Source: VAYN01 sp964540905
GTDB taxonomy: Bacteria; Actinomycetota; Thermoleophilia; Solirubrobacterales; 70-9
Length of the DNA: 64,000 nucleotides
Direction: 5' to 3'
Assembly: GCA_964540905.1 (NCBI GenBank)
Contig: CAZIOS010000011.1
Location: forward strand, 1-64,000
The notes below the pieces were generated by a model. It saw only the letters and a program-made list of their open reading frames with translations, had not been told where the DNA came from and did not search any database. The position numbers and the translations under genes are program-made. Of the stretch, positions 55,849-63,898 are shown piece by piece; position 1 is the stretch's first letter; every line of letters starts with the position of its first letter.

Positions 55849-58137
55849 ATGCGCCTGATCGTCACCGAGAAGAACAACTCCGCCAAGAAGATCGCCGAGA
55901 TCCTCGGTGCGCCGACCGGTGGGCCGACCAGCGACAAGACTTTCAAAGTCCCCTTTTACAAGTGGACGGATGCCGCCGGCGAGGACCAGATGACGATCGG
56001 CCTCAAGGGTCACGTGCTCGGCCCGGCCTTCCCCGAGGGCTACTCGAACTGGCAGAAGACCGACCTGCACGACCTGATCGACGCCGAGCTGATCAAGGAG
56101 CCGACCGACAAAAACGTCGTCAAAGCGATCAAAAAAGTCGCCAAGGAGGCCGACGAGCTGGTGATCGCCACCGACTTCGACCGCGAGGGCGAGCTGATCG
56201 GGCTCGAGGCGCTGGAGGAGATGCTCGACGCCAACCCCGAGCTGGGCTCGCGCGAGGGCACCGCCGACGGCAGCCTGGTGATCCAGCGCGCCCGCTACTC
56301 GGCCCTGACCAAGGAAGAGATCGAGCGCGCCTTCAACAACCTCGACACGCTCTCCTACCCGCTCGCCAACGCCGGCGCCGCCCGCCAGGACATCGACCTG
56401 CTCTGGGGGGCGACGCTGACCCGCGCCGTCTCCCTCGCCAGCCGCCGCTTCGGCTCCAACTTCCTCTCCGTCGGCCGCGTGCAGAGCCCGACCCTGGGCC
56501 TGATCGTCGAGCGCGAGATGGAGCGCCGCGCCCACGTCGCCAAACCGTTCTGGGAGCTGTTCGCCAAGTTCGAGCACCCCGACGGCACCTTCGAGACCCA
56601 CCACAGCGTCGACAAATTCTGGGACAAGGCCGAGGCCGACGCCGCCCTCGCCGGGACCGCGGCGCCGGGCGTGGTCAAAGCGGTGACCGCGCGCAAGAAC
56701 ACGCGCCGCCCGCCGACCCCCTACAACACCACCGCCTTCAGCACCGACGCCTCCAGCCGCCTCGGCATCACCCCCGCCAGCGCGATGCGGATCGCCGAGG
56801 ACCTTTATATGGACGGCTTCATCTCCTACCCGCGCACCGACAACACGGTCTACCCGGCCTCGCTGCCGGTCAAGGAGCTGGTCTCCTCGCTGGTCCGGGT
56901 GCCGGAGTTCTCCGCCGCCGCTGGCCTGCTCGACGGCGAGCTGAAAGCGACCCGCGGCAAAAAAGAGACGACCGACCACCCGCCGATCTACCCGACCCAG
57001 GCGATCCACCCCGGCGCCCTCGACGGCTCGAAGAAGCGCGTCTACGAACTGGTCGTGCGCCGCTTCCTCGCCACCTTCAGCCCGCCGATGATCACCGAGT
57101 CGACCCGGGCCGACATCGAGGCCGGCTCGGAGACCTACTTCGTCCGCGGCTCGGTCGTCGTCGACCCCGGCTACGCCGGCATCTACACCTACGCCCGCTC
57201 CGCCGACGAGGAGATCCCGGCCCTGCGGGAGGGCCAGGAGCTGGCCCTCGACGGCGAGCCCTGGATCGTCGACAAGGAGACGCAGCCGCCCTCGCGGATC
57301 TCGCAGGCGAAACTGATCGAGCTGATGGAGGAGCGCGGCCTCGGCACCAAAGCGACCCGCGCCGACATCATCCAGAAGCTGTTCGACCGCGGCTACGTCT
57401 ACGGCAACCCGCCGGTGCCCTCGGAGACCGGGATCGCCCTCTACGAGGCGTTCAAGAACTTCGTGCCGGCGATGGCGACGCCGGAGATGACCGCCCAGCT
57501 CGAGGCCGAGATGGACCGCATCGCCGCCGGCGAGATGACCAAGGGCACCGTCGTCGGCGAGAGCCGCGACCTCCTGCACAAGACCTGGTCGGAGATCGAT
57601 AAGAGCCGCGAGGACCTGGCCAAGGTGATCTGGAAAGGGATGGACGAGGACCGCATCCTCGGCCCCTGCAAGGTCTGCGAAGAGGCCGGTCGCAAGAAGG
57701 AGGACGGCTCGCCCAACATGCTGCGGATCATCCGCGCGAAAAAATCGGGCAAACGCTTCGTCGGCTGCAGCGGCTGGACCCTCGACGACCCCGACTCCTG
57801 CGACCAGACCTTTCCGCTGCCCCAGCGCGGCGACGTCTTCAAGCTCGAAGACCGCTGCTCGATCTGCGGCCAGACGCCGCGGCTGAAAGTCGTCCCCTTC
57901 CGCGGCCGCCCCTGGAACCTCTGCCTCAACGACGACTGCGAGTCGATGCAGGAGATGAAGAAACGGCGGGCCGAGCGCGAAGCCGCCAAAGCGGCGAAAG
58001 CGGAGATGGACAAGAAACCCCCCGTCAAGGGCGACGAGGACGCTCTCGCGAAAGCGAAGAAAGCCAAAGTGAAAGCGTCCAAAGCGGACACCGCGACGCG
58101 CGGGCGCAAACGCGCCAAAGCCGCGGCCAAAGGCTGA
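55849..58137 (+). CDS. topA: DNA topoisomerase I (type IA), archaeal-like
   Basis: 762 residues. Toprim domain 1-150 (MRLIVTEKNNSAKKIAEIL, VIATDFDREGELIG with the acidic metal site), then the type IA core with LLWGATLTRAVSLASRR and SVGRVQSPTLGLIVERE, and catalytic Tyr in YPRTDNTVYP (about residue 325). KATRADIIQKLFDRGYVYG follows. Two C-terminal zinc-finger-like units (CKVCEEAG... and CSICGQTPRL...CLNDDC), then a Lys/Ala-rich tail. The motif wording (TYNTTAFSTDASS-type PTPYNTTAFSTDASSRLG, DHPPIYPTQAIHPG) resembles archaeal TopA more than the typical bacterial enzyme. Start of the topA-tmk-holB cluster. Confidence 0.92.
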   Translation: MRLIVTEKNNSAKKIAEILGAPTGGPTSDKTFKVPFYKWTDAAGEDQMTIGLKGHVLGPAFPEGYSNWQKTDLHDLIDAELIKEPTDKNVVKAIKKVAKEADELVIATDFDREGELIGLEALEEMLDANPELGSREGTADGSLVIQRARYSALTKEEIERAFNNLDTLSYPLANAGAARQDIDLLWGATLTRAVSLASRRFGSNFLSVGRVQSPTLGLIVEREMERRAHVAKPFWELFAKFEHPDGTFETHHSVDKFWDKAEADAALAGTAAPGVVKAVTARKNTRRPPTPYNTTAFSTDASSRLGITPASAMRIAEDLYMDGFISYPRTDNTVYPASLPVKELVSSLVRVPEFSAAAGLLDGELKATRGKKETTDHPPIYPTQAIHPGALDGSKKRVYELVVRRFLATFSPPMITESTRADIEAGSETYFVRGSVVVDPGYAGIYTYARSADEEIPALREGQELALDGEPWIVDKETQPPSRISQAKLIELMEERGLGTKATRADIIQKLFDRGYVYGNPPVPSETGIALYEAFKNFVPAMATPEMTAQLEAEMDRIAAGEMTKGTVVGESRDLLHKTWSEIDKSREDLAKVIWKGMDEDRILGPCKVCEEAGRKKEDGSPNMLRIIRAKKSGKRFVGCSGWTLDDPDSCDQTFPLPQRGDVFKLEDRCSICGQTPRLKVVPFRGRPWNLCLNDDCESMQEMKKRRAEREAAKAAKAEMDKKPPVKGDEDALAKAKKAKVKASKADTATRGRKRAKAAAKG

Positions 58138-58148
58138 GGCCGCCGGCG

Positions 58149-58739
58149 TTGTTCATCTCCCTCGAGGGAGTGGACGGCTCGGGCAAGAGCACCCAGGCGC
58201 GGCTGCTGGTCGAGGCGCTGGGCGCGGAGACGGTCGCGATCCGCGAGCCGGGGGGGACCGAGGCGGCGGAGCGGATCCGGGCGCTGCTCGCCGATCCCAC
58301 GGTCGAGCTGGAGCCGCTGGCGGAGCTGATGCTGTTCTGCGCCGCCCGCGCCGACCTCACCGAGCGGGTGATCCGGCCGGCGCTGGAGGCCGGCCGCGAC
58401 GTCGTCTCCGACCGCTTCTCCGATTCCAGCGTCGCCTACCAGGGGGCGGCGCGCGGGCTCGGGGTCGGCGAGGTGATCGGCCTCTGCGACACTGCCACCG
58501 ACGGCCTCTGGCCGGACCTGACGCTGCTGCTGCGGCTCGACCCCGAGCTCGGCCTCGGCCGCGCCGAGGGCGAGGACCGCTTCGAGGCCGAGGGCCTCGA
58601 CCTGCAGCGCGCCGTCGCCGCCGCCTACGAGGAGATCGCGATCATCGCCAGTGACCGGGTCGTCGTCGTCGACGCCACCGGCACGGTCGACGAGGTCCAC
58701 ACCCGGGTGATGGAGGCGGTCCGGAGGCACTCTCAGTGA
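58149..58739 (+). CDS. tmk: Thymidylate kinase
   Basis: 196 residues; phosphorylates dTMP. P-loop LEGVDGSGKSTQARLLV, DR-motif DVVSDRFSDSSVAYQGAARGLG, LID-like ERFEAEG-type EDRFEAEGLDLQRAVAAAYEEIA. TTG start at 58149, 11 bp after topA, with GAGG nine bases upstream. Confidence 0.93.
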   Translation: MFISLEGVDGSGKSTQARLLVEALGAETVAIREPGGTEAAERIRALLADPTVELEPLAELMLFCAARADLTERVIRPALEAGRDVVSDRFSDSSVAYQGAARGLGVGEVIGLCDTATDGLWPDLTLLLRLDPELGLGRAEGEDRFEAEGLDLQRAVAAAYEEIAIIASDRVVVVDATGTVDEVHTRVMEAVRRHSQ

Positions 58740-58740
58740 G

Positions 58741-58787
58741 GTGCGTTCGTTCCTTGTCCGACTCTGTCGGACAAACGGCGAACGCAG
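58741..58787. repeat. Nested palindrome between tmk and holB
   Basis: Inner arms TTGTCCGAC (58754-58762) and GTCGGACAA (58766-58774) are exact; outer GCGTTCG (58743-58749) and CGAACGC (58779-58785) are exact. It starts one base after the tmk stop and ends just before the holB ATG. Could be attenuator/terminator or another mobile-type element. Confidence 0.7.
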
Positions 58788-58791
58788 CGCG

Positions 58792-59928
58792 ATGAGCACG
58801 GCGCTGGAGACCGCGACCGAGCACCAGGCGCGGGCGCGGGTGGCATTGAGCGCGGCGCTGGCCGGCGGTCCCTCGCACGCCTACCTCTTCCGCGGGCCCC
58901 GCGGCGCCGGCAAGCGCGCCGCCGCGCGCGCCTTCGCCGCCGAGATCCTCGCCAGCGGCGCCGAGGACCCCGACGACGCCCGCCGCCGCGCCCTGCTCGA
59001 CCCCTCGCCCCATCCCGACCTCGTCTGGCTGGCGCCGGCCGGCGCCCAGCACATGGTCGACGACGTCCGCGAGCGGGTGATCCGCGCCGCCGCCTACCGG
59101 CCCTTCGAAGGCGCCAAGCGGGTCTTCGTCGTCGAGGCGGCGGAGGCGATGCGCGACGAGAGCCAGAACGCGCTGCTGAAGACGCTCGAGGAGCCGCCCG
59201 CCTTCGTCCACCTGATCCTGATCAGCTCCGAGCCCGAGGCGCTGCTGGAGACGATCGCCTCGCGCTGCCAGCCGGTCGACTTCGCCCCCCTCAGCGCCGA
59301 GGTTCTCGAAGCCGCCCTGGCTGTCGATGGGCCGATTTCCAGTGATATAGACGGGAAATCGGCCCATCAACCTGAGGAGGTCGCGGCGGCGGCCCGGCTT
59401 GGGGCCGGCGATCTCGAGCGGGGGCGGTTGCTGCTCGGGGAGCAGGGGCGCGAGCTGCGGGCGGAGGCCGAGCGCTCCCTTGCCGCCGCGCTTGCCGGCG
59501 AGGTCGCCGCCGCCCCCTGGAAGCGGCTGCTGGCGCGGGCCGAGGCCGCCGGCGAGGAGGCCGAAGCCGAGGCCCGTGAGGCGCTGGAGGAGGAAGCGAA
59601 GGCGGGGATCAAGCGCACCGCCCGCGACATCGCCGACGGCGCCAAACGCGCCGGCCGCCGCCGCCGCACCGAGATCCTCGACCTCGGCCTCGAGCTCGGC
59701 GCCGCCTGGCTGCGCGACCTCGCCACCGTCGCTGCTGGCGCCGAGGACGTCGCCTTCAACCGCGACCGCCTCGCCGAGCTGCGGGCCCAGGCCCAGGGCC
59801 TCGACCCCGCCCGACCCCGTCGCGGCGCCGAGCTGGTCCAGGAGACCCGCCGCAGCCTCGACCTCAACGTCTCCGAGGAGCTGGCCCTAGAGGCCCTGTT
59901 CTTCCGCCTCGAGCGAGAGTTGGCATAG
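58792..59928 (+). CDS. holB: DNA polymerase III delta-prime subunit with internal palindrome
   Basis: 378 residues; clamp-loader AAA+ protein. P-loop-like FRGPRGAGKRAAARAFA, HPDLVWLAPAGAQHMVDDVRERVIRAAAYRPFEGAKRVFVVEAAEAMRDESQNALLKTLEEPPAFVHLILISSEPEALLETIASRCQ (Walker B and SRC-like). Ala-rich C-terminal domain. The segment AVDGPISSDIDGKSAHQPEE (about residue 180) is produced by the palindrome at 59326-59368 and interrupts the normal lid sequence. ATG at 58792 chosen because the earlier GTG at 58741 runs through the hairpin. Confidence 0.9.
   Translation: MSTALETATEHQARARVALSAALAGGPSHAYLFRGPRGAGKRAAARAFAAEILASGAEDPDDARRRALLDPSPHPDLVWLAPAGAQHMVDDVRERVIRAAAYRPFEGAKRVFVVEAAEAMRDESQNALLKTLEEPPAFVHLILISSEPEALLETIASRCQPVDFAPLSAEVLEAALAVDGPISSDIDGKSAHQPEEVAAAARLGAGDLERGRLLLGEQGRELRAEAERSLAAALAGEVAAAPWKRLLARAEAAGEEAEAEAREALEEEAKAGIKRTARDIADGAKRAGRRRRTEILDLGLELGAAWLRDLATVAAGAEDVAFNRDRLAELRAQAQGLDPARPRRGAELVQETRRSLDLNVSEELALEALFFRLERELA
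59326..59368. repeat. Perfect palindrome inside holB
   Basis: GATGGGCCGATTTCC (59326-59340) and GGAAATCGGCCCATC (59354-59368) are exact reverse complements around a 13-nt AT-rich loop (AGTGATATAGACG). The frame stays open across it. Confidence 0.9.
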
Positions 59929-59992
59929 AGAAGCTTCAGATTCTTGAATTTTCACGTCCCATCGGTGCGTTCCCCGTCTTTACGGTCGCGAC

Positions 59993-60154
59993 ATGCCCTG
60001 GCCGATGCCGACCGAACTACCGATCGCCGGCGTATTCGTCGAGATCGTCTCGGAGACGGCTGGGACGATGGTCGTCTCGACCGGATTCCTGGCCGCTGCC
60101 CTTCGCGCGTTGACGATTCTCAGGGCGCCCCGGCAGAGCGGGTTGAGTGGATGA
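59993..60154 (+). CDS. Small hydrophobic protein (53 residues)
   Basis: MPWPMPTELPIAGVFVEIVS, then one hydrophobic segment (TMVVSTGFLAAALRALTIL) and a basic tail. Its TGA overlaps the ATG of the next small frame by 4 bp (ATGA), as in real operons. No Shine-Dalgarno is obvious. Codon use is less GC-rich than in the neighbours. Unrecognised. Confidence 0.4.
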   Translation: MPWPMPTELPIAGVFVEIVSETAGTMVVSTGFLAAALRALTILRAPRQSGLSG

Positions 60155-60225
60155 CGGCGGCGGGATTCACTGGAGGCTTTGTCTTCGGCACCCTGGTCTT
60201 CATCGCCGATTGGGCGTTTGGCTAG
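60151..60225 (+). CDS. 24-residue membrane peptide
   Basis: Begins MTAAGFTGGFVFGTLVFIAD and is mostly hydrophobic, a single short helix. Overlaps the stop of the 53-residue frame by 4 bp and precedes the 71-residue gene by 9 bp. Could be a small membrane toxin or subunit; not recognised. Confidence 0.35.
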   Translation: MTAAGFTGGFVFGTLVFIADWAFG

Positions 60226-60234
60226 ACTGCCCGC

Positions 60235-60450
60235 ATGGTTAGAGCGCTGACAATACGTTTCGCCATGATGTGCGTTGGAGTGGTTCCGCTCGTCTTCCTG
60301 GTCAATGTCCTCGACGCTCCTCCGGAGCTTGCCATGGTTTCCCTGTTGGTCTATATGGCAGTTGGGGCTCTCATCATCGGCAACTACTGCATCGCGCACG
60401 AAGACGAGATCCCGACCCGCGAGCGGCGCCGTCGGGCTCGCCGGGGTTGA
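60235..60450 (+). CDS. Small two-helix membrane protein (71 residues)
   Basis: MVRALTIRFAMMCVGVVPLVFLVNVLD and LAMVSLLVYMAVGALIIGNY are membrane segments; the C-terminus ends in a basic run (ERRRRARR). Codon use is mixed with more A/T than surroundings. Third in a row of small plus-strand membrane frames. Unrecognised; tail-to-tail with the DUF2304 gene. Confidence 0.5.
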   Translation: MVRALTIRFAMMCVGVVPLVFLVNVLDAPPELAMVSLLVYMAVGALIIGNYCIAHEDEIPTRERRRRARRG

Positions 60451-60459
60451 CCGTCGACG

Positions 60460-60906
60460 TCAGGTCCGCTCGGACTCAGGTCGGGCCTGCTCTGAGCCGA
60501 CTCTGCCGCCGCCATTGCGATCTTCGGCGGCCTGCGCCCGCGCCTTTTCCAGCGCCCGCTCCTGGGCCAGCCGGGTTATCTGGGCGGCCTGGCGGGACAT
60601 GATCACGCTGAAGTTGAGCGCCAGGCCGAGCAGCAGCAGCAGCACGATCGAGAACAGGGCGACGTTGGTGTTGCGGACGCCGAGCAGTTCGGCGACCAGC
60701 TTCAGCAGGCCGGGGAAGGCGGCGCCGGCGAGCATGCCGAGGCCGGCGACGAACCAGATCACGCTGTAGCGCTCCTGCAGGCGGTCGCGGCGGATCAGCT
60801 CCAGGATCAGCAGCATGAAGGCGATCGCCAGCACGGCGGCGACGATCCGCGTCTGCGAGGTCAGGTGGACGGTCGTCTTCGCTGCCGCCAGCGTCAGCGC
60901 GCTCAC
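60460..60906 (-). CDS. DUF2304 family membrane protein
   Basis: 148 residues: three hydrophobic segments (IVAAVLAIAFMLLILELI, YSVIWFVAGLGMLAGAAF, VALFSIVLLLLLGLALNFSVIM) and the RRDRLQERYSVIWF motif of DUF2304, then a charged coiled-coil tail. GTG overlaps the glycosyltransferase stop (GTGA). DUF2304 proteins commonly accompany family 2 glycosyltransferases. Confidence 0.85.
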   Translation of the reverse strand: MSALTLAAAKTTVHLTSQTRIVAAVLAIAFMLLILELIRRDRLQERYSVIWFVAGLGMLAGAAFPGLLKLVAELLGVRNTNVALFSIVLLLLLGLALNFSVIMSRQAAQITRLAQERALEKARAQAAEDRNGGGRVGSEQARPESERT

Positions 60907-61631
60907 CGCTCCGTCTCCGCCTGGCGCGGCCGGAACTGGCCGACCAGCAGCACGACGACGCCCTTGAAGATGAAGAAGGCCGAGCGCAGCGGGGTCAGGA
61001 AGGAGCTGCCGCCGGCCCGCTCCAGCATCCGCACCGGCACCTCCTCGACCCGCAGGCCCTGGCGCACCGCCAGCTGCAGCGACTCGATCTCGGCGAAGTC
61101 GGGCGAGTAGTTCTCGCTGAACAGCGACATCACCCGCCGGTTCGCCGCCCGCATGCCGCTGGTCGTGTCGGTGAAGCGCTGGCGCGTCGCCAGGGTGAGG
61201 AAGAAGCGGAAGACGCTGGTGCCGATCCGCCGCGAGAGGGTCGGCCGGTAGTCGTCGCTGGCCGCGACCGCGTCGGGGTCGCGGTAGCGCGAGCCGATCA
61301 CCAGGTCGGCGCGGTCGGCTTCGACCTCGGCCAGCAGCCGCGCCACCTCCGCCGCCGGGTGCTGGCCGTCGGCGTCGAGGTGGGCGCAGCACTCGTAGCC
61401 CTCGCGCAGGGCGTAGAGGTAGCCGGTCTGCAGCGCCGCGCCGAGCCCCTGGTTGAAGGGGAGGGTGGCGACGAGGACCCCCTCCGCCCGCGCCCGCGCC
61501 GTGGTCGCGTCGGTCGAGCCGTCGTCGACGACGAGGATGTCGGCGCCGGGCAGGTGCTCGCGAACGTCGGCGATCACGGCCGCGATCGACTCCTCCTCGT
61601 TCCAGGCGGGTATGAAGACGAGAGTCCGCAC
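60903..61631 (-). CDS. Family 2 glycosyltransferase (dolichol-phosphate mannosyltransferase-like)
   Basis: 242 residues, GT-A fold. RTLVFIPAWNEEESIAAVI, LVVDDGSTDATTARARAEG, catalytic HLDADGQHP (DxD), and DLVIGSRYRD; TDTTSGMRAANRRVM is typical of polyprenyl-phosphate sugar transferases. No membrane helix except the weak C-terminal segment IFKGVVVLLVG. GTG at 61631. Coupled to the DUF2304 gene. Likely uses GDP-mannose or UDP-sugar and a polyprenyl phosphate. Confidence 0.88.
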   Translation of the reverse strand: MRTLVFIPAWNEEESIAAVIADVREHLPGADILVVDDGSTDATTARARAEGVLVATLPFNQGLGAALQTGYLYALREGYECCAHLDADGQHPAAEVARLLAEVEADRADLVIGSRYRDPDAVAASDDYRPTLSRRIGTSVFRFFLTLATRQRFTDTTSGMRAANRRVMSLFSENYSPDFAEIESLQLAVRQGLRVEEVPVRMLERAGGSSFLTPLRSAFFIFKGVVVLLVGQFRPRQAETER

Positions 61632-61712
61632 GGGCGTCGATTCTCCCACGCTGGCCCGGCGCCGCCCGGCCACGGCCCGAGGCGGGGATTGGTTTTGTGT
61701 TAGTAAACCTTC

Positions 61713-63032
61713 ATGACGGATGGATCGCAGACGCCGCGGATCGGCATGCGCCTCTGGCTCACCGCCGCCTTCGCCGCGGTCAGCCTGATCACCGCCGGCG
61801 CCGTCTACCTCTTCGGCGACAACCAGCAGGCGCTGGTCGGGGCGGTGCTGATCGGCGTCCTCGCCGGCTTCCTGATCGCGGTCGCGATCTCGCACCGGGT
61901 CGTCCGCCTCGCCCGCGCCGCCGGCCAGATCGCCGACGGCTCCTTCGACGGCACCCTCGGCGTCTCCGGCCCCGACGAGATCGGCGACCTCGCCCGCGCC
62001 CTCGACTCGATGCGGGCCTCGCTGAAAGAGAGCTTCGGCGTCCTCACCGCCGACCGCAACAAGCTGGCGGCGATCTTCGACGGCCTCACCGACGCGGTGA
62101 TGGTGGTCGACTTCGAAGGCCCGGTGCGCTTCTCCAACAGCGCCGCCTCGCGCCTGCTCGACAGCGCCGGCGAGCCGCAGGAGGTGGTGCTGCCGCAGCT
62201 GCACCGCGCCTCCGAGGTCGGCTTCTCCGCCCATCCGGCGCTGCGGATCGGCGACCGCGCCTACGCGATGACGGCGCGCTCGCTGCCGGACGAGCGGGCG
62301 GTGCTGGCGGTGCTGCGCGACCGCACCGAAGAGCTGCGCCGCGAGCTCGCCGAAGCCGACTTCGTCTCCAACGCCGCCCACGAGCTGCGCAACCCGCTGG
62401 CCGGGATCTCCGGCGCGATCGAGGTCCTGCAGGGCGGCGCCAAGAACGAGCCCAAGGACCGCGACCACTTCCTGGGCCGCCTGGCCGAGGACGCCGAGCG
62501 GATGAACCGGCTGACCCAGTCGCTGCTGACCCTGGCCCGGGTCGAGTCGCGGGGGGCGGCGGAGAGCGAAGTCGTCGACGTGCCGAAGGCGATCCGCGAC
62601 GTCGTCGCCGCGGTCGAGGCGCCGCCGCACGTGGCGCTGGAGGTCGAGGTCGAGCCCGACCTCGCCGCCACCGGCGACCCGACGCTGCTGCGCCAGGTGA
62701 TGATCGGCCTGCTCACCAACGCCTTCAAGAACACGCCACCGCCCGGCACCGTTACCGTTCGCGGCCGCCATGACGGAGAGGGGGAGGTCATCCTGGAGGT
62801 CGTCGACACCGGCACCGGTATTCCGGCGGCCGAGATCGAGCGCGTCTTCGAGCGCTTCTACCGCCGCAGCGAGTCGCGCAAGCAGGAGGGCTTCGGCCTT
62901 GGCCTGGCGATCGCGCGGCGGATGGTCGACGTGATGGGCGGCCGCATCGGCGCCGAGTCCCTGCTCGGCCAGGGCAGCACCTTCTGGGTGCGGCTGCCGC
63001 TCGCCCAACCGAGCCCGACCCCGGTGGCCTAG
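61713..63032 (+). CDS. Sensor histidine kinase with HAMP and PAS-like domains
   Basis: 439 residues. Two helices (residues 12-35 and 42-60), HAMP (SHRVVRLARAAGQIADGSFDGTLG...EIGDLARALDSM), PAS-like (LAAIFDGLTDAVMVVDFEGPVRFSNSAASRLL), HisKA FVSNAAHELRNPLAGISG (phospho-His), HATPase with LLTNAFKNTP, DTGTGIPAAEIERVFERFYR and GFGLGLAIARR. No periplasmic loop of note, so it may sense membrane or internal cues. Precedes its response regulator, separated by the large palindrome. Confidence 0.93.
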   Translation: MTDGSQTPRIGMRLWLTAAFAAVSLITAGAVYLFGDNQQALVGAVLIGVLAGFLIAVAISHRVVRLARAAGQIADGSFDGTLGVSGPDEIGDLARALDSMRASLKESFGVLTADRNKLAAIFDGLTDAVMVVDFEGPVRFSNSAASRLLDSAGEPQEVVLPQLHRASEVGFSAHPALRIGDRAYAMTARSLPDERAVLAVLRDRTEELRRELAEADFVSNAAHELRNPLAGISGAIEVLQGGAKNEPKDRDHFLGRLAEDAERMNRLTQSLLTLARVESRGAAESEVVDVPKAIRDVVAAVEAPPHVALEVEVEPDLAATGDPTLLRQVMIGLLTNAFKNTPPPGTVTVRGRHDGEGEVILEVVDTGTGIPAAEIERVFERFYRRSESRKQEGFGLGLAIARRMVDVMGGRIGAESLLGQGSTFWVRLPLAQPSPTPVA

Positions 63033-63193
63033 TGGTCCTCCCGGCAAATTCCGGCACCGATTTGGCGGCTGCAAACCTTCGCCCGCCTTTGTCCTCGGTC
63101 GGCCAAATAGTGGAACTATTCGGCCTCCCTGCGTCCGCGGCGTGCTCGGTTTTCGCTCGCCAAATCGACACCGGACTTACCGGGAGGACCACT
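63031..63193. repeat. 163-bp nested palindrome, copy 2 of the long family, overlapping a ribosome binding site
   Basis: The outer arms 63031-63067 and 63158-63193 pair over about 36 bp with few mismatches (outermost AGTGGTCCTCCCGG and CCGGGAGGACCACT). The inner hairpin GGCCAAATAG/CTATTCGGCC (63101-63110, 63116-63125) has one mismatch, and the flanks GTCCTCGGTCG and CTCCCTGCGTCC equal those at 104-149. It starts in the kinase stop codon and ends at the response-regulator TTG. The regulator Shine-Dalgarno GGGAGG is within the right arm. Confidence 0.9.
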
Positions 63194-63897
63194 TGAGCAG
63201 CGGCCGCATCCTGATCGCCGACGACGAGCCCTCGGTCCGCGACTCGGTCGGCTACGCGCTGGCCCAGGAGGGCTTCGAGGTGACCGCGGCCGAGGACGGC
63301 GACGTGGCGACGGCGCAGATCGGCGAGGCGATCCCCTTCGACCTGCTGATCCTCGACATCATGATGCCGGGGCCGAGCGGGCTCGACATCTGCCGCGACG
63401 TGCGCTCGCGCAGCGCCGTCCCGATCATCGTCCTCACCGCCAAGGACGCCGAGGTGGACAAGGTCGTCGGGCTCGAGGTCGGTGCCGACGACTACGTGAC
63501 CAAGCCCTTCTCGGTCCGCGAGCTGCTCGGCCGCGTCCGCGCCCAGCTGCGCCGCCGCGAGCTCGACCGCTCGCCGCTGGCCCAGGCGGCGAGGATCGAG
63601 GCCGGCCCGGTCGCGATCGACCTCGTCCGCCACGTCGCCACAGTCCGTGGCGCCCCCGTCAACCTCACCCGCTCCGAGTTCCAGCTGCTGCGCCTCCTGG
63701 TCGGCCGCCCCGGCGAGGTCTTCGCCCGCGCCCAGATCATGGAGGAGCTCTGGCAGACCGAGTTCGACGGCGACGAGCGCGCCTGCGACGTCCACATCTC
63801 CAACCTGCGCCAGAAGGTCGAGCGCGACCCGCAGAAACCGGAGCTGGTGGTGACGGTGCGGGGGGTGGGGTACAAGTTCGACGGCGGCGGGGGCTGA
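63193..63897 (+). CDS. OmpR/PhoB-family response regulator
   Basis: 234 residues. REC: ILIADDEPSVRDS, phospho-Asp in LLILDIMMPGPSG, Thr in VLTAKD, Lys in YVTKPFSVREL. Winged-helix: VNLTRSEFQLLRLLVGRPGEVFARAQIMEELW and the end VVTVRGVGYKFDGG. TTG at 63193 chosen because GGAGG stands five bases upstream; this site is inside the palindrome arm. Cognate kinase upstream at 61713. Its stop lies one base from the end of the converging gene at the window edge. Confidence 0.93.
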   Translation: MSSGRILIADDEPSVRDSVGYALAQEGFEVTAAEDGDVATAQIGEAIPFDLLILDIMMPGPSGLDICRDVRSRSAVPIIVLTAKDAEVDKVVGLEVGADDYVTKPFSVRELLGRVRAQLRRRELDRSPLAQAARIEAGPVAIDLVRHVATVRGAPVNLTRSEFQLLRLLVGRPGEVFARAQIMEELWQTEFDGDERACDVHISNLRQKVERDPQKPELVVTVRGVGYKFDGGGG

Positions 63898-63898
63898 T

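Noticed and set aside
59944..60225. 93-residue frame ending in the 24-residue membrane peptide
   Set aside because: Its first two-thirds are Arg/Asp-rich without structure and overlap the more credible 53-residue frame; the ATGA arrangement supports two short genes.
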